Of a stretch of 64,000 nucleotides of DNA, positions 34,008 to 42,752 are shown piece by piece; position 1 is the first letter of the stretch, and each line of letters starts with the position of its first letter. The notes under the pieces are model-generated. The model saw only the letters and a program-made list of their open reading frames with translations. It had not been told where the DNA came from and did no database searches. The stretch is from Robertmurraya sp. FSL R5-0851 (GTDB taxonomy: Bacteria; Bacillota; Bacilli; Bacillales; Cytobacillaceae): NCBI RefSeq assembly GCF_038002965.1, contig NZ_JBBOOE010000001.1, positions 2,027,001-2,091,000 on the forward strand. Reading direction: 5' to 3'. Made by a program: the position numbers and the translations under genes.

Positions 34008-34771
34008 GAAATTTTCCTCCGATAAGTTGTATATTTTCTTAAAAATAGATGTTCGATGGCATATATCGAAGCGTACAAAAGGATGCCAATAGCTGTTAAA
34101 AGGATAAAGGCTGAAAATAATAATGGCGTATCCATCATTCCTTGTGCCACGATAATTAACGCTCCCAATCCCTTATTCGCACCAATAAACTCACTAACAA
34201 CGGCTCCAACCACACTAAGGACAACCGCCACCCTCATACCCGAAAGCAAGTAAGGGATGGAGGTCGGCAATTGCAGTCTCCACAAAGTTTGCCATTTGCT
34301 AGCTTTTAATAGCTGAAAAAGGGCTAAACGGTCCTTGTCGACTACTAACAAGCCTGTAATCGTACTCTCGAACAAAGGAAAGAAGCTAATTAATGCCACA
34401 ATCAAAATCTTTGGCGTGTATCCGTACCCAAACCATAGAATGAGAAGCGGAGCTAAAGCGACCTTTGGCATGGCTTGTGTTGCGATAATATAGGGCTTCA
34501 AGACAAGTCGAAGGGTGTTCGACTGTGAAACCAAAAGGCCCAGTCCGATTCCAATAAGACCACCCACAAAAAATCCACTAATAATTTCAACTAGGGTTGT
34601 GAAAATATGTGGTGTAAAATACCCACTCTGTAACAGGGTGAAAAGATTTTCTGCAATGGTTGTTGGTTTAGGTAAAATTAACGGTGATATTTTCTTCACC
34701 TTAACAATCATCTCCCACATAATAAGCAGGAAAATAAATAGTAGAGTCGAATATAGATAGATTTTCTTCAT
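34004..34771 (-). CDS. ABC importer permease, ThiX/SsuC-like
   Basis: 255 residues with about six membrane helices and the BPD permease loop (QLLKASKWQTLWRLQLPTSIPYLLSGMR, containing the EAA-like motif). Overlaps its neighbours by four bases on both sides, showing tight coupling with the ATPase and binding-protein genes. Confidence 0.9.
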   Translation of the reverse strand: MKKIYLYSTLLFIFLLIMWEMIVKVKKISPLILPKPTTIAENLFTLLQSGYFTPHIFTTLVEIISGFFVGGLIGIGLGLLVSQSNTLRLVLKPYIIATQAMPKVALAPLLILWFGYGYTPKILIVALISFFPLFESTITGLLVVDKDRLALFQLLKASKWQTLWRLQLPTSIPYLLSGMRVAVVLSVVGAVVSEFIGANKGLGALIIVAQGMMDTPLLFSAFILLTAIGILLYASIYAIEHLFLRKYTTYRRKIS

Positions 34772-35520
34772 GATTGAAGCCTCTCATTCATATCTTGCTG
34801 AAAGTTGTAAAATGACTGATCGAATAAAATAGACTTCTGTCGTGGTCGAGTAAACGGTACTTGGTATTCTTGAAGAATTCGTCCCGGTTCCCCACCTAGA
34901 AGAATAATTCGGTCAGACAGGAAAAATGCTTCTTGCAAATCATGAGTGACAAATAATACGGTTGGTTTGTACGTATCGATTAATTCATTAAGTTGAACAT
35001 GCAATTGATCTCTTGTAAAAGAATCTAGTGCAGAAAATGGTTCGTCCATCAAAAGGATTTGTGGCTTATCAAGTAAGGCACGTACGATTGCCACTCTTGA
35101 TTGCATCCCACCCGAGCACTCATATGGAAATTTATGAATCGCATCGGTTAGTCCAACACGATCTAGCATTTCCTTTGCCTTATTCGTATCTCTTTCAGTC
35201 AATTTTCGCTTTAACTGTAATGGAAGTAAGACATTCTCCAAGATCGTTTTCCATTCTAGTAAAATAGGTTTTTGAAACACGTATGAAAGCTCATCAACCG
35301 GTTCTTTCACCTCATGTCCACCTATTGTAATCAATCCAGAGGTAGGCTTTTTCATTCCTGCAACCATTTGTAAAAGACTCGTTTTTCCGCAGCCACTTTT
35401 TCCAACGATGCTGATAAATTCGCCTTCCTTAATATTGAGGGAAAATCGACGGATTGTATCCTTTTGATCTTTATCAAAAGTAAGCCTAATCTCTTTTAAT
35501 TGTATATATGGTGCCTGCAT
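34768..35520 (-). CDS. ABC importer ATPase, ThiZ/SsuB-like
   Basis: 250 residues. Walker A GKSGCGKTS, signature CSGGMQSR, Walker B ILLMDEPFSALD, switch His in FVTHDLQEA. The ATG at 35520 (AAGGAGAG upstream) begins MQAPYIQLKEIRLTF; a start 16 codons earlier would overlap the luxC-like gene and lacks a ribosome site. Energises uptake with the adjacent permease and ThiY-like lipoprotein. Confidence 0.92.
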   Translation of the reverse strand: MQAPYIQLKEIRLTFDKDQKDTIRRFSLNIKEGEFISIVGKSGCGKTSLLQMVAGMKKPTSGLITIGGHEVKEPVDELSYVFQKPILLEWKTILENVLLPLQLKRKLTERDTNKAKEMLDRVGLTDAIHKFPYECSGGMQSRVAIVRALLDKPQILLMDEPFSALDSFTRDQLHVQLNELIDTYKPTVLFVTHDLQEAFFLSDRIILLGGEPGRILQEYQVPFTRPRQKSILFDQSFYNFQQDMNERLQS

Positions 35521-35533
35521 GTCCCTTCTCTCC

Positions 35534-36967
35534 TTAAATTCGATTCGGATCATACGCATCCATTTCAATTTCTACGCTAGCCTCCACGTCGACCCAGCGA
35601 ACCAAATCGGCTAAATGAGGTCTGCCATCATGATGCCAACCAGGTTCCGGTTCTCCCATACGGCCTAAAAAGGTAACTCGATTGACTCCACATTGGCCAA
35701 GCACTTCTATGATGGAACGAAAATGGTTTGGCGTGCAGGCGACCCCAAAGGTCTGTAATAATCCTCGAACTTCATGTAGATAGCAAGGAACATCTTCAAT
35801 GGACTGAACGGGAATCACATACACAAAGCGGTTTAATGGTGAGATGGGAAACAAAGTCGTTTTCTTATCGTAAACAACGGTCCAAGAAGTACTTTCTTCG
35901 CTTTCGAAAAGTGTTATATCATTCGTTTGAAAAGCTTGAAATTGAAAGGATGAACGGGCCTGAATGATCGCTTGATTTTCCTGTTCACTTAATCTAGCCC
36001 TTGGCATTTTCACCTCGTAATTATTCATTTCCTGCGCTAGCAAACTAGCAAATTCCCGTACCGATACATTCCCCTTTTCCTCTACAAAAAAGACATGAGG
36101 AGAAAGGCAGGCTTGTTGATCAAATTGAGAAGCATCCTTTGCAGCCCTCCTAGCAGTTTCGGTTACGAGAACGCGCTGTAAACAGTCTTTTGCAATAAAT
36201 CCAGCACTCAATTTATGTCCATGTGCATGTAGGTTGACGTGAGATGGAACTTTTTTTCTAATCGAATCAATGGAGTTCTCGCTTCCATATGCAATCACTG
36301 CCTCTGATGAAGAGAATGCTATACGCTCTAATTCTTCTTCTCCACCTTTCCACCAAATGATGCTGATGGATTCCGCTAAGTCCTTGTCAATCTCTCTCAA
36401 TGTTTCAACAAACAGACAGGGAAACAAAGGCTCGGAGGAAGAGAGCTTCCCAAGTGTACTAGACTTAACTAAAAGGCCGCTTACTAAACTCCATAACGGC
36501 AAGGCAGGAACATTTCCGGAAAACACATTCGTAATGAGCTTGGGTCCATAGGCTCTTGTTAAGCCACCTGATGAACGTGGACGAAACTCGTCAAGTACAA
36601 AAGGATTAGGGAAATCCACCTCGACCATTCTTTGCAGCTTTTCTTTACGAAAGGAACGTAAATACGAATGTAAAAACACGCGTATCATTTCCGAGTCATA
36701 CCCAGTTATAATGGGAAGAAGCTCTTCCGCTAGTTTTCGATTGTGGTAGTTCGGGTCAAGCCAGAGTTGAATGGCTTGGTCAAGGGAGTCAATAATGTCA
36801 TTCGTTTTCCGAGCTTGCAGTTTTCTTTGTTGCTGTTTTAGATGTAAAACAACTTGTTTCAGTTCCTCACTCGTAAGTTTTGGTACAAGAAGAGTAAGAG
36901 AATCAAACGTTCGTTCTTCATAAGATGGGGAGATCATGCTTGGGACAAATCCAATTTTTAGTTCCAT
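35534..36967 (-). CDS. LuxC-like acyl-CoA/acyl-protein reductase
   Basis: 477 residues, matching the LuxC family (PF05893, aldehyde-dehydrogenase fold). Residues 145-175 (TNVFSGNVPALPLWSLVSG) and the active-site segment FDQQACLSPHVFFVE with Cys287 are family-typical. LuxC reduces an activated acyl group to an aldehyde with NADPH, taking it from its LuxE partner. The start overlaps the LuxE-like gene by ten bases. No luciferase genes are present; the only context is thiamin synthesis and an importer. Confidence 0.88.
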   Translation of the reverse strand: MELKIGFVPSMISPSYEERTFDSLTLLVPKLTSEELKQVVLHLKQQQRKLQARKTNDIIDSLDQAIQLWLDPNYHNRKLAEELLPIITGYDSEMIRVFLHSYLRSFRKEKLQRMVEVDFPNPFVLDEFRPRSSGGLTRAYGPKLITNVFSGNVPALPLWSLVSGLLVKSSTLGKLSSSEPLFPCLFVETLREIDKDLAESISIIWWKGGEEELERIAFSSSEAVIAYGSENSIDSIRKKVPSHVNLHAHGHKLSAGFIAKDCLQRVLVTETARRAAKDASQFDQQACLSPHVFFVEEKGNVSVREFASLLAQEMNNYEVKMPRARLSEQENQAIIQARSSFQFQAFQTNDITLFESEESTSWTVVYDKKTTLFPISPLNRFVYVIPVQSIEDVPCYLHEVRGLLQTFGVACTPNHFRSIIEVLGQCGVNRVTFLGRMGEPEPGWHHDGRPHLADLVRWVDVEASVEIEMDAYDPNRI

Positions 36968-38025
36968 TTGCTTACTCCATTACGAAACTGCTCTACGGCG
37001 AGGGAACAGCCCTTTGCTTCTGCCCCTTCGCTTCTTCCTAACAAGTAAAATTCACCTTTTTTCGAAATCCCTAAGTCCTCCGTCATAACCCCAAGGACCG
37101 AATGGAAGTTGGCTAGATCATAATGAACGAGTATTCCCCGCTCACCGTCTTGTACACACAAACCGTTTTCAGGATTGATGACTACTGTTCTTACCCAATG
37201 AGGAGCTTTTTGTTGCCCGCTTCCGCTTTGATCGTAAAACTGGGAGCTTAGCTCGGTCATTCCATACATATTCACACAATCTTCAACGGGTAAGTTAAAC
37301 GCTTCTGCTACCATTTGTTTAAATTGATCTGAACTCATTTCTATGGCTCGACCCTTAGACCCTCCTGTATCCATTAACCGGCTTCCTTTTGGTAGTTGAA
37401 ATTGAAGGTTTTTGCCTTCCATGTACTCAACAAAATGGATAAAGGAAAACGTAGCCCCTAACAAATATACAGGGGTGTTGGTGCGTTCAGATTCTACAAG
37501 GAATGAGACGAGCTTTTCGAAATCATAGGTCCCGTTACTGGCGATATAAACACTCTCCTCCGTGCCGTAGTCGCGAATGGCTGTATACAAATACTGTGAC
37601 AGAGAGGAATTGGGCATTTCCTTTGGATGTGGAAATAGAATGGCCATTTTCACACGGCATTTCTCTTTCATGATATTTTCTTCAAAATGTGACTTCATCG
37701 AAGCAGTCCACACCTCTAAGTCATGGTGATAATTTCTCCCTTGCTTTCCACTGGTCGTTCCGCTTGTTTGAAAATACGTCTCCGCTTCTTCAATCGGTGT
37801 ACAAGCGATGACCGCCTCCTTAAAAGCACCAACAGGTACAGGAGGAATTTGCTGATAGGATTGCACCATTGATGGGTGAACCTTTCTTGATCGACAAAAC
37901 TTCCGGTAAATACGATTATTTTCGTATTGGTAGGCGAAGACCTGTAAGGCTAATGAATCAAATGAATCTCTTTCTTCATTTTCAATAAAAGTGAGTATCC
38001 TTTGCTTGATATCTTCGTAGTGCAT
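36958..38025 (-). CDS. LuxE-like acyl-protein synthetase (ANL superfamily)
   Basis: 355 residues, LuxE/PaaK-like. ATP-binding loop TSGTTSGKQG (87-96) and the A5-type motif MYGMTELSSQF. Activates a carboxylate as acyl-AMP, in lux systems then passing it as thioester to LuxC. AAGGAGAG precedes the ATG. It lies 12 bases after thiH. Substrate unknown; the operon points to a thiamin-related carboxylate rather than a fatty acid. Confidence 0.88.
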   Translation of the reverse strand: MHYEDIKQRILTFIENEERDSFDSLALQVFAYQYENNRIYRKFCRSRKVHPSMVQSYQQIPPVPVGAFKEAVIACTPIEEAETYFQTSGTTSGKQGRNYHHDLEVWTASMKSHFEENIMKEKCRVKMAILFPHPKEMPNSSLSQYLYTAIRDYGTEESVYIASNGTYDFEKLVSFLVESERTNTPVYLLGATFSFIHFVEYMEGKNLQFQLPKGSRLMDTGGSKGRAIEMSSDQFKQMVAEAFNLPVEDCVNMYGMTELSSQFYDQSGSGQQKAPHWVRTVVINPENGLCVQDGERGILVHYDLANFHSVLGVMTEDLGISKKGEFYLLGRSEGAEAKGCSLAVEQFRNGVSKWN

Positions 38026-38037
38026 GTTGTACTCTCC

Positions 38038-39153
38038 TTAAGATGAATGTGTTAGTATTTCCCAATCTTTTACGACAGGTTGATATCCAAGTTCTCTCAG
38101 TGATTCCTTTACCTCTGCCACACTTCTTTTGTCCGAAATTTCGAATTGACTATGAGTATGTTCTTTATTGGCATATCCCCCGACAACGGTAGATGAGGCA
38201 GCAGACATTTTGGTCACTCCTAACGGAAGTAAATGACGTCTTAGTTCCGCGCTTTCTCGTGTTGATAGAGTCATACCTGCACGTGGTAAAAATAAACGAG
38301 ATGCCAGCATTGCTTGAACTAAATTTTTATCAGATACATCGACCTTTGGTTGGAAACCACCAAGGTTTGGGCGTATTCGAGGAAAGGATAGAGCAATATC
38401 CGTTTCGAGATAATTTCTTTGTAAGTAATGAGCATGAAGTCCTGTGAAAAAGACCTCCTTACGCCACTCATCCATTCCTAGTAGTGCTCCGATATTGACG
38501 GATCTCATGCCAGCTTTGGCACCTCTTTCAGGTGCATCTAGTCGATAGCGATAATTGCGTTTCGGTCCCTTTAAGTGATGCTTTTTATAGATTTCTTCGT
38601 TGTACACTTCTTGGTACACCGTTAATCCATCAATTCCACGGGCAACGAGCGTTTGGTACTCTTCCGTATCTAATGGCTGTATCTCAATGGATAAAGAAGA
38701 AAAATACTTTTTCATCACATCAATCGTTTCACACAAATAATCTACCGAGGAATGGAGGCGAGATTCTCCCGTTAGCAAGATAATATGTCGTAATCCCATT
38801 TTGACAAGTGCCTTTGATTCTTCTTCAATTTCAGCCAGGGTCAATTTTCTACGTGGAAAATCATTATCAATACTAAAGCTGCAGTACGTACATTTGTTCA
38901 CACAATAATCGGTTAAATACAGTGGTGCGTATAATTGAATCGTACGGCCAAAATGCTGTACGGTACGTTGATGTGCCTTTTGTGCCATTTCTTCTAGACA
39001 ATTTTCAGCAGCTGGAGATAAAAGAATCAAGAAATCTTCTGTATGAAGTCTCTCTTTTTGCAAAACCCTTCTTACGTCTTGAGTAGTGATGGTAGAAAAA
39101 AAGTCGTCAAATGGATAATATTTTACTTTTACATACTCATCATAAAATGACAT
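38038..39153 (-). CDS. thiH: ThiH, radical-SAM tyrosine lyase (2-iminoacetate synthase)
   Basis: 371 residues. The radical-SAM cluster motif is C84-x3-C88-x2-C91 (YCVNKCTYC). It cleaves tyrosine to dehydroglycine and p-cresol for thiazole formation by ThiG. The ATG at 39153 has AGGTGAG four bases upstream; the GTG three codons earlier is weaker. Starts nine bases after the thiG stop. The use of ThiH instead of ThiO suggests that thiazole synthesis works under low oxygen. Confidence 0.94.
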   Translation of the reverse strand: MSFYDEYVKVKYYPFDDFFSTITTQDVRRVLQKERLHTEDFLILLSPAAENCLEEMAQKAHQRTVQHFGRTIQLYAPLYLTDYCVNKCTYCSFSIDNDFPRRKLTLAEIEEESKALVKMGLRHIILLTGESRLHSSVDYLCETIDVMKKYFSSLSIEIQPLDTEEYQTLVARGIDGLTVYQEVYNEEIYKKHHLKGPKRNYRYRLDAPERGAKAGMRSVNIGALLGMDEWRKEVFFTGLHAHYLQRNYLETDIALSFPRIRPNLGGFQPKVDVSDKNLVQAMLASRLFLPRAGMTLSTRESAELRRHLLPLGVTKMSAASSTVVGGYANKEHTHSQFEISDKRSVAEVKESLRELGYQPVVKDWEILTHSS

Positions 39154-39162
39154 TCCACTCAC

Positions 39163-39933
39163 CTACCCTAAAAATCCTGTTAATGGAGATGACGCTTGTG
39201 CTGTCGTTGTTGTCTGTCCTACTCCACTCGAGTAAGCTTTCCTTCCAGCCTTGACTGCTAAGTCGAATGCAATGGCCATTTCAACGGGATCCTTAGCTGT
39301 AGCAATGGCTGTGTTTACCAGTACAGCGGCTGCTCCCATTTCCATCGCTTCCGCTGCTTCAGATGGCTTTCCGATTCCTGCATCAACAATGATTGGAAGC
39401 TCCATCTCTTCTATCAAAATTTGGATCAATTCCTTCGTGCGAATACCTCGATTTGAACCGATAGGAGAACCAAGTGGCATAATTGCTGCTGCTCCAGCAT
39501 TTTGCATCGCTTTTGCTGCCATTAAGTCTGGGCTCATATAAGGTAGAACGATAAACCCTTCATTCGCTAAGATATCAGTTGCCTTAGCTGTTTCGTAATT
39601 GTCAGGAAGCAAGTACTTTTGGTCGGAAATGACCTCAATTTTAATCCAGTTCCCCATGCCGGCTGCTCTTGCAAGTCGGGCAATTCGAACCGCTTCGTCC
39701 GCCGTTCTTGCTCCCGACGTATTCGGAAGTAGAATCATGTCTTTAGGAATGTATTCTAAGATGTTTTCTTCTCCAGTAGCATTCAGGTCTACTCGTCTTA
39801 AAGCGACTGTGACGACTTGTGAACCGGATTGGGTTAGTGCTTCTTTCATTAGCTTGTGATTATAAAATTTTCCAGTTCCTGTTAGTAGTCGGTTATGTAG
39901 CTGCGTGTTCCCAATCGTTAATAAGTCGGTCAT
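39163..39933 (-). CDS. thiG: ThiG, thiazole synthase
   Basis: 256 residues, TIM barrel. Starts [23 protein letters not shown], with [15 protein letters not shown] and [19 protein letters not shown] (phosphate site) family-typical. Builds the thiazole from DXP, dehydroglycine and ThiS-thiocarboxylate. AGGAGGAACC precedes the ATG. First gene of the second riboswitch-controlled operon. Confidence 0.95.
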   Translation of the reverse strand: MTDLLTIGNTQLHNRLLTGTGKFYNHKLMKEALTQSGSQVVTVALRRVDLNATGEENILEYIPKDMILLPNTSGARTADEAVRIARLARAAGMGNWIKIEVISDQKYLLPDNYETAKATDILANEGFIVLPYMSPDLMAAKAMQNAGAAAIMPLGSPIGSNRGIRTKELIQILIEEMELPIIVDAGIGKPSEAAEAMEMGAAAVLVNTAIATAKDPVEMAIAFDLAVKAGRKAYSSGVGQTTTTAQASSPLTGFLG

Positions 39934-39971
39934 TGTGGTTCCTCCTATTGGTTCATTTTGGAAATATAAAA

Positions 39972-39995
39972 AAGACTTACCAATTTTGGCAAGCC
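39972..39995 (-). terminator. Riboswitch-controlled terminator before thiG
   Basis: GGCTTGCC/GGTAAGTC (two G-U pairs) with TTTTTT, about 50 bases after the TPP aptamer and about 40 bases before thiG. It is the expression platform of the aptamer at 40046-40126. Confidence 0.75.
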
Positions 39996-40045
39996 TTCAC
40001 ATTCTTACATAAAGCTTTTCCTCATAATAGAGCTCATGTAAAATG

Positions 40046-40126
40046 ATTGCTTCCCTACGTTGGTTCTAACCAAATCAGGTTCAAGGGTTGGAAAGATTCC
40101 TCTCAGCTTTTAGGCACCCCTAGCTA
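40046..40126 (-). ncRNA. TPP riboswitch (THI element) of the thiG operon
   Basis: On the minus strand the conserved blocks are in order: TAGGGGTGC, GCTGAGA, AACCCTTGAACCTGAT and CGTAGGGAAGC. These are the hallmarks of the TPP aptamer. It is followed by a terminator hairpin, so TPP is expected to switch off thiG through thiF. Confidence 0.95.
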
Positions 40127-40136
40127 ATTTTTTATT

Positions 40137-40952
40137 TTATTTGATTGCGATTTTAACTTTGTTTCGTTTGTATGCCCAATGATTGGTTGGGCCGTGGCCG
40201 GATCCGATGTGTAAATCTTCTTCGATGGCTGCCTGAATAAAGTCTTTTGCCACTTTCACCGCTTGAACAACGGAGCTCCCTTTTGCGAGTTGTGCGGTTA
40301 TGGCAGCGGAAAAGGTACAGCCTGTGCCATGAGTATTTTTTGTGGGAATCCGATTCGAACTAAAGGTGTGAAATTGTTGACCGTCATATAAAAGATCAAT
40401 CATTTCTTCCCTACCCTGATCATGTCCGCCTTTGATCATGACAGTTTTTGCACCCATGATATGGAGCAATTTAGCAACTTGTTTTCGGTCATCCATTGTC
40501 ACAATTTTTATTCCTGTAAGCACCTCTGCTTCTGGAATATTTGGTGTCACGATGGTCGCAAGTGGAAGTAATTTTTCTTTTAAAGCTTTAACCGCTTCGT
40601 TTTGTAAAAGTGATGCTCCCCCTTTTGCAATCATTACGGGATCTACGACGACATGTTTCATTTCATAAAATTCTATAAATCTCGAAACCGCATCAATGGT
40701 ATCACTGTTAAATAACATTCCGGTTTTGATCGCATCTGGACGCAAATCTTCAGCAATCGATTGAAGTTGTTCTTGAATCCCTTCCAAAGGAACCTTATAG
40801 ACACCTTGTACGCCTGTTGTGTTTTGTGCAGTTACGGCTGTTATCACAGACATTCCGTATACATCAAGTTCTTGAAATGTCTTCAAATCAGCCTGTATAC
40901 CAGCCCCTCCACCACTATCTGACCCTGCGATGGTTAATGCCTTTTTTACCAT
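40137..40952 (-). CDS. thiD: ThiD, HMP / HMP-phosphate kinase
   Basis: 271 residues, ribokinase fold. ALTIAGSDSGGGAGIQADLKTF at the start, PVMIAKGGASLL, and the C-terminal GTGCTFSAAI anion hole with catalytic Asp position. Phosphorylates hydroxymethylpyrimidine twice. Last gene of the thiM-thiE-thiD operon. The second riboswitch starts directly after its stop, so read-through into the thiG operon is possible. Confidence 0.95.
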   Translation of the reverse strand: MVKKALTIAGSDSGGGAGIQADLKTFQELDVYGMSVITAVTAQNTTGVQGVYKVPLEGIQEQLQSIAEDLRPDAIKTGMLFNSDTIDAVSRFIEFYEMKHVVVDPVMIAKGGASLLQNEAVKALKEKLLPLATIVTPNIPEAEVLTGIKIVTMDDRKQVAKLLHIMGAKTVMIKGGHDQGREEMIDLLYDGQQFHTFSSNRIPTKNTHGTGCTFSAAITAQLAKGSSVVQAVKVAKDFIQAAIEEDLHIGSGHGPTNHWAYKRNKVKIAIK

Positions 40953-40972
40953 AACGAATAACCTCTCCTTGC

Positions 40973-41608
40973 CTAAAATTCATCAACTAATCTACGTAAA
41001 AGCTTGGTATGCTCTTGGATATGACTGGCTCGACAAATATCGGAAATGATTGCGAGGCCATTAGCTCCTGATTTCATAACGGTTTCTCCGTTGGTAGAAT
41101 TCATTCCACCAATCGCAACAAGAGGCAAAGAAATTCCTGCATGACGAAATTCAGTGAAGATATCTAAGCTTTGTTGCTTTTCGGTATCCGCTTTTGAAAT
41201 GGTAGGATACATCGGCCCAATTCCTAAGTAATCAGCTCCGTTTAGAACGGCCTGAAGTCCCTCTTCAACCGTGTGTGTGGATACACCAAGAATTTTCTTA
41301 GGACCTATTGTCTCCCTCACATATTTTGCATTTTCATCATCCTGGCCAACATGTACTCCATCAGCATCAAGAGCGATAGCCAGTGGTAGATCATCATTGA
41401 CGATAAATGGGATCTTATGTGTCCCGCAGAGTTCTCGCAGTTTTTTTCCAAGTTCGTACTTCTCAATTTCTCCGAGAGTGCTGATCCCTTTTTCTCGATA
41501 TTGATAACAAGTAATTCCACCTTCAATGGCTAGAGCTAACGTCTCTTCAGGTGTTCGATTCAAGCAGTCTTGACTGCCCATAATAAAATACAGTTTTAGA
41601 AAATCCAT
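40973..41608 (-). CDS. thiE: ThiE, thiamin phosphate synthase
   Basis: 211 residues, TIM barrel. YQYREKG, VNDDLPLAIALDADGVHVGQDD and GVSTHTVEE are ThiE signatures, with AIGGMNSTN as phosphate loop. Joins HMP-PP and thiazole phosphate. The ATG at 41608 has GAGGGAG nine bases upstream; the earlier ATG overlapping the thiM stop has no ribosome site. Confidence 0.94.
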   Translation of the reverse strand: MDFLKLYFIMGSQDCLNRTPEETLALAIEGGITCYQYREKGISTLGEIEKYELGKKLRELCGTHKIPFIVNDDLPLAIALDADGVHVGQDDENAKYVRETIGPKKILGVSTHTVEEGLQAVLNGADYLGIGPMYPTISKADTEKQQSLDIFTEFRHAGISLPLVAIGGMNSTNGETVMKSGANGLAIISDICRASHIQEHTKLLRRLVDEF

Positions 41609-41622
41609 TTCCTTTTGCTCCC

Positions 41623-42441
41623 TCATATGGATGTTACTTCTGCAATGCTGACTTTGGCGAGGTCTACCACATCAGAGGATGAAGTGAGCATGAGTTGATT
41701 AAGAAATTCCATCTGAAAAGTGCCAACATGTTGGTCACCTGTCGCTAAAATCGCACGCTCAGCAACTGCACCATAAAAGGCTGATGCTCCTGCCGCTGCG
41801 AGTAAATAATTGGTTTCTACACTTGCAAACGCTCCTACGACAGATGAAAATAAGCAACCAGTTCCAGTTACTTTTGTTAGAAGTGGATGCCCGTTTGAAA
41901 TAATAATCGATTCTTCACCATTAGAAACAACATCGTCTTTTCCGGTAACCACAACGGTCATATGTAATTTTTGAGCTGCCATTCGAGCAAGGTCTGTGAT
42001 ATTCCCTTCACCTGTACCAGAATCCACACCGCGTGTTTGCCATTCTTCTCCTATTACGTTGGCTACCTCTGCAGCATTTCCGCGTAATAGGCTAATGTTC
42101 ACTTCAGATAGAAGTCGTTTTACAGTATTTGTGCGGTATGGTGTTGCACCAGCTCCAACCGGGTCAAGGACGACTGGAACGCCTTTTTCATTCGCTGCTT
42201 GACCAGCAATGATCATCGCTTCTACTTCAGGTTCCCTTAATGTGCCGATATTGAGCACAAGGGAATTCGCGATGCTTACCATGTCAGCTACTTCTTCTTT
42301 GGCATAGGCCATCACTGGTGAAGCGCCAAGAGCTAACAATCCATTAGCAACAAAATTAGTTACTACTACATTCGTCATATTATGAACTAACGGTGATTGC
42401 TCTCTTACTCTATCAATTAATGTTAAAAATTCATGACTCAT
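41623..42441 (-). CDS. thiM: ThiM, hydroxyethylthiazole kinase
   Basis: 272 residues, ribokinase fold. SPLVHNMTNVVVTNFVANGLLALGASPVM at the start and VTGTGCLFSSVVGAF near the C-terminus are ThiM-typical. Phosphorylates salvaged thiazole alcohol (HET). AAAGGAGC precedes the ATG. First gene after the upstream TPP riboswitch. Confidence 0.95.
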   Translation of the reverse strand: MSHEFLTLIDRVREQSPLVHNMTNVVVTNFVANGLLALGASPVMAYAKEEVADMVSIANSLVLNIGTLREPEVEAMIIAGQAANEKGVPVVLDPVGAGATPYRTNTVKRLLSEVNISLLRGNAAEVANVIGEEWQTRGVDSGTGEGNITDLARMAAQKLHMTVVVTGKDDVVSNGEESIIISNGHPLLTKVTGTGCLFSSVVGAFASVETNYLLAAAGASAFYGAVAERAILATGDQHVGTFQMEFLNQLMLTSSSDVVDLAKVSIAEVTSI

Positions 42442-42482
42442 TTTTCCCTGCTCCTTTCATATTAGCAAAACGATTTCAAGAC

Positions 42483-42512
42483 AAAAAAAGCCAGATTCTT
42501 ATAGAACCTGGC
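42483..42512 (-). terminator. Riboswitch-controlled terminator before thiM
   Basis: GCCAGGTTCT/AGAATCTGGC with a short loop and TTTTTTT, located between the TPP aptamer and thiM. Confidence 0.85.
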
Positions 42513-42548
42513 ATAGTTACGAAACAATAAACATTTATCTTCGCAGTA

Positions 42549-42643
42549 ACTACTTCCCTCCGCTGGTATGAGCCAGATCAGGTTCCAAGAGTCGAAAACT
42601 GAATTGTTTTCTCTCAGCCCGAACATACGGGCCCCCCTAGTAG
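42549..42643 (-). ncRNA. TPP riboswitch (THI element) of the thiM operon
   Basis: On the minus strand: CTAGGGGGGCCC, a GGGCTGAGA block with an extended P3, GGAACCTGATCTGG, CATACCAGCGGAGGGAAG. All core THI-box elements are present, followed by a terminator hairpin. Confidence 0.95.
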
Positions 42644-42723
42644 ATTTCCTATGAAACTATATTTACATCATAGTGGAAGGTTTTTCATAACGCAACTATA
42701 AATTATTTAAAAAGTAAAAAAAG

Positions 42724-42747
42724 TTCCCCCTGTACCAACAGGAGGAA
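42724..42747 (-). terminator. Terminator of the first chemoreceptor gene
   Basis: Minus strand TTCCTCCTGT/ACAGGGGGAA with a four-base loop, then CTTTTTT. Follows the stop codon by five bases. Confidence 0.85.
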
Positions 42748-42752
42748 GCCGA

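Noticed and set aside
35534..38025. Bioluminescence (lux) operon
   Set aside because: LuxC- and LuxE-like genes are present, but LuxA, LuxB and LuxD are absent and the context is thiamin metabolism.
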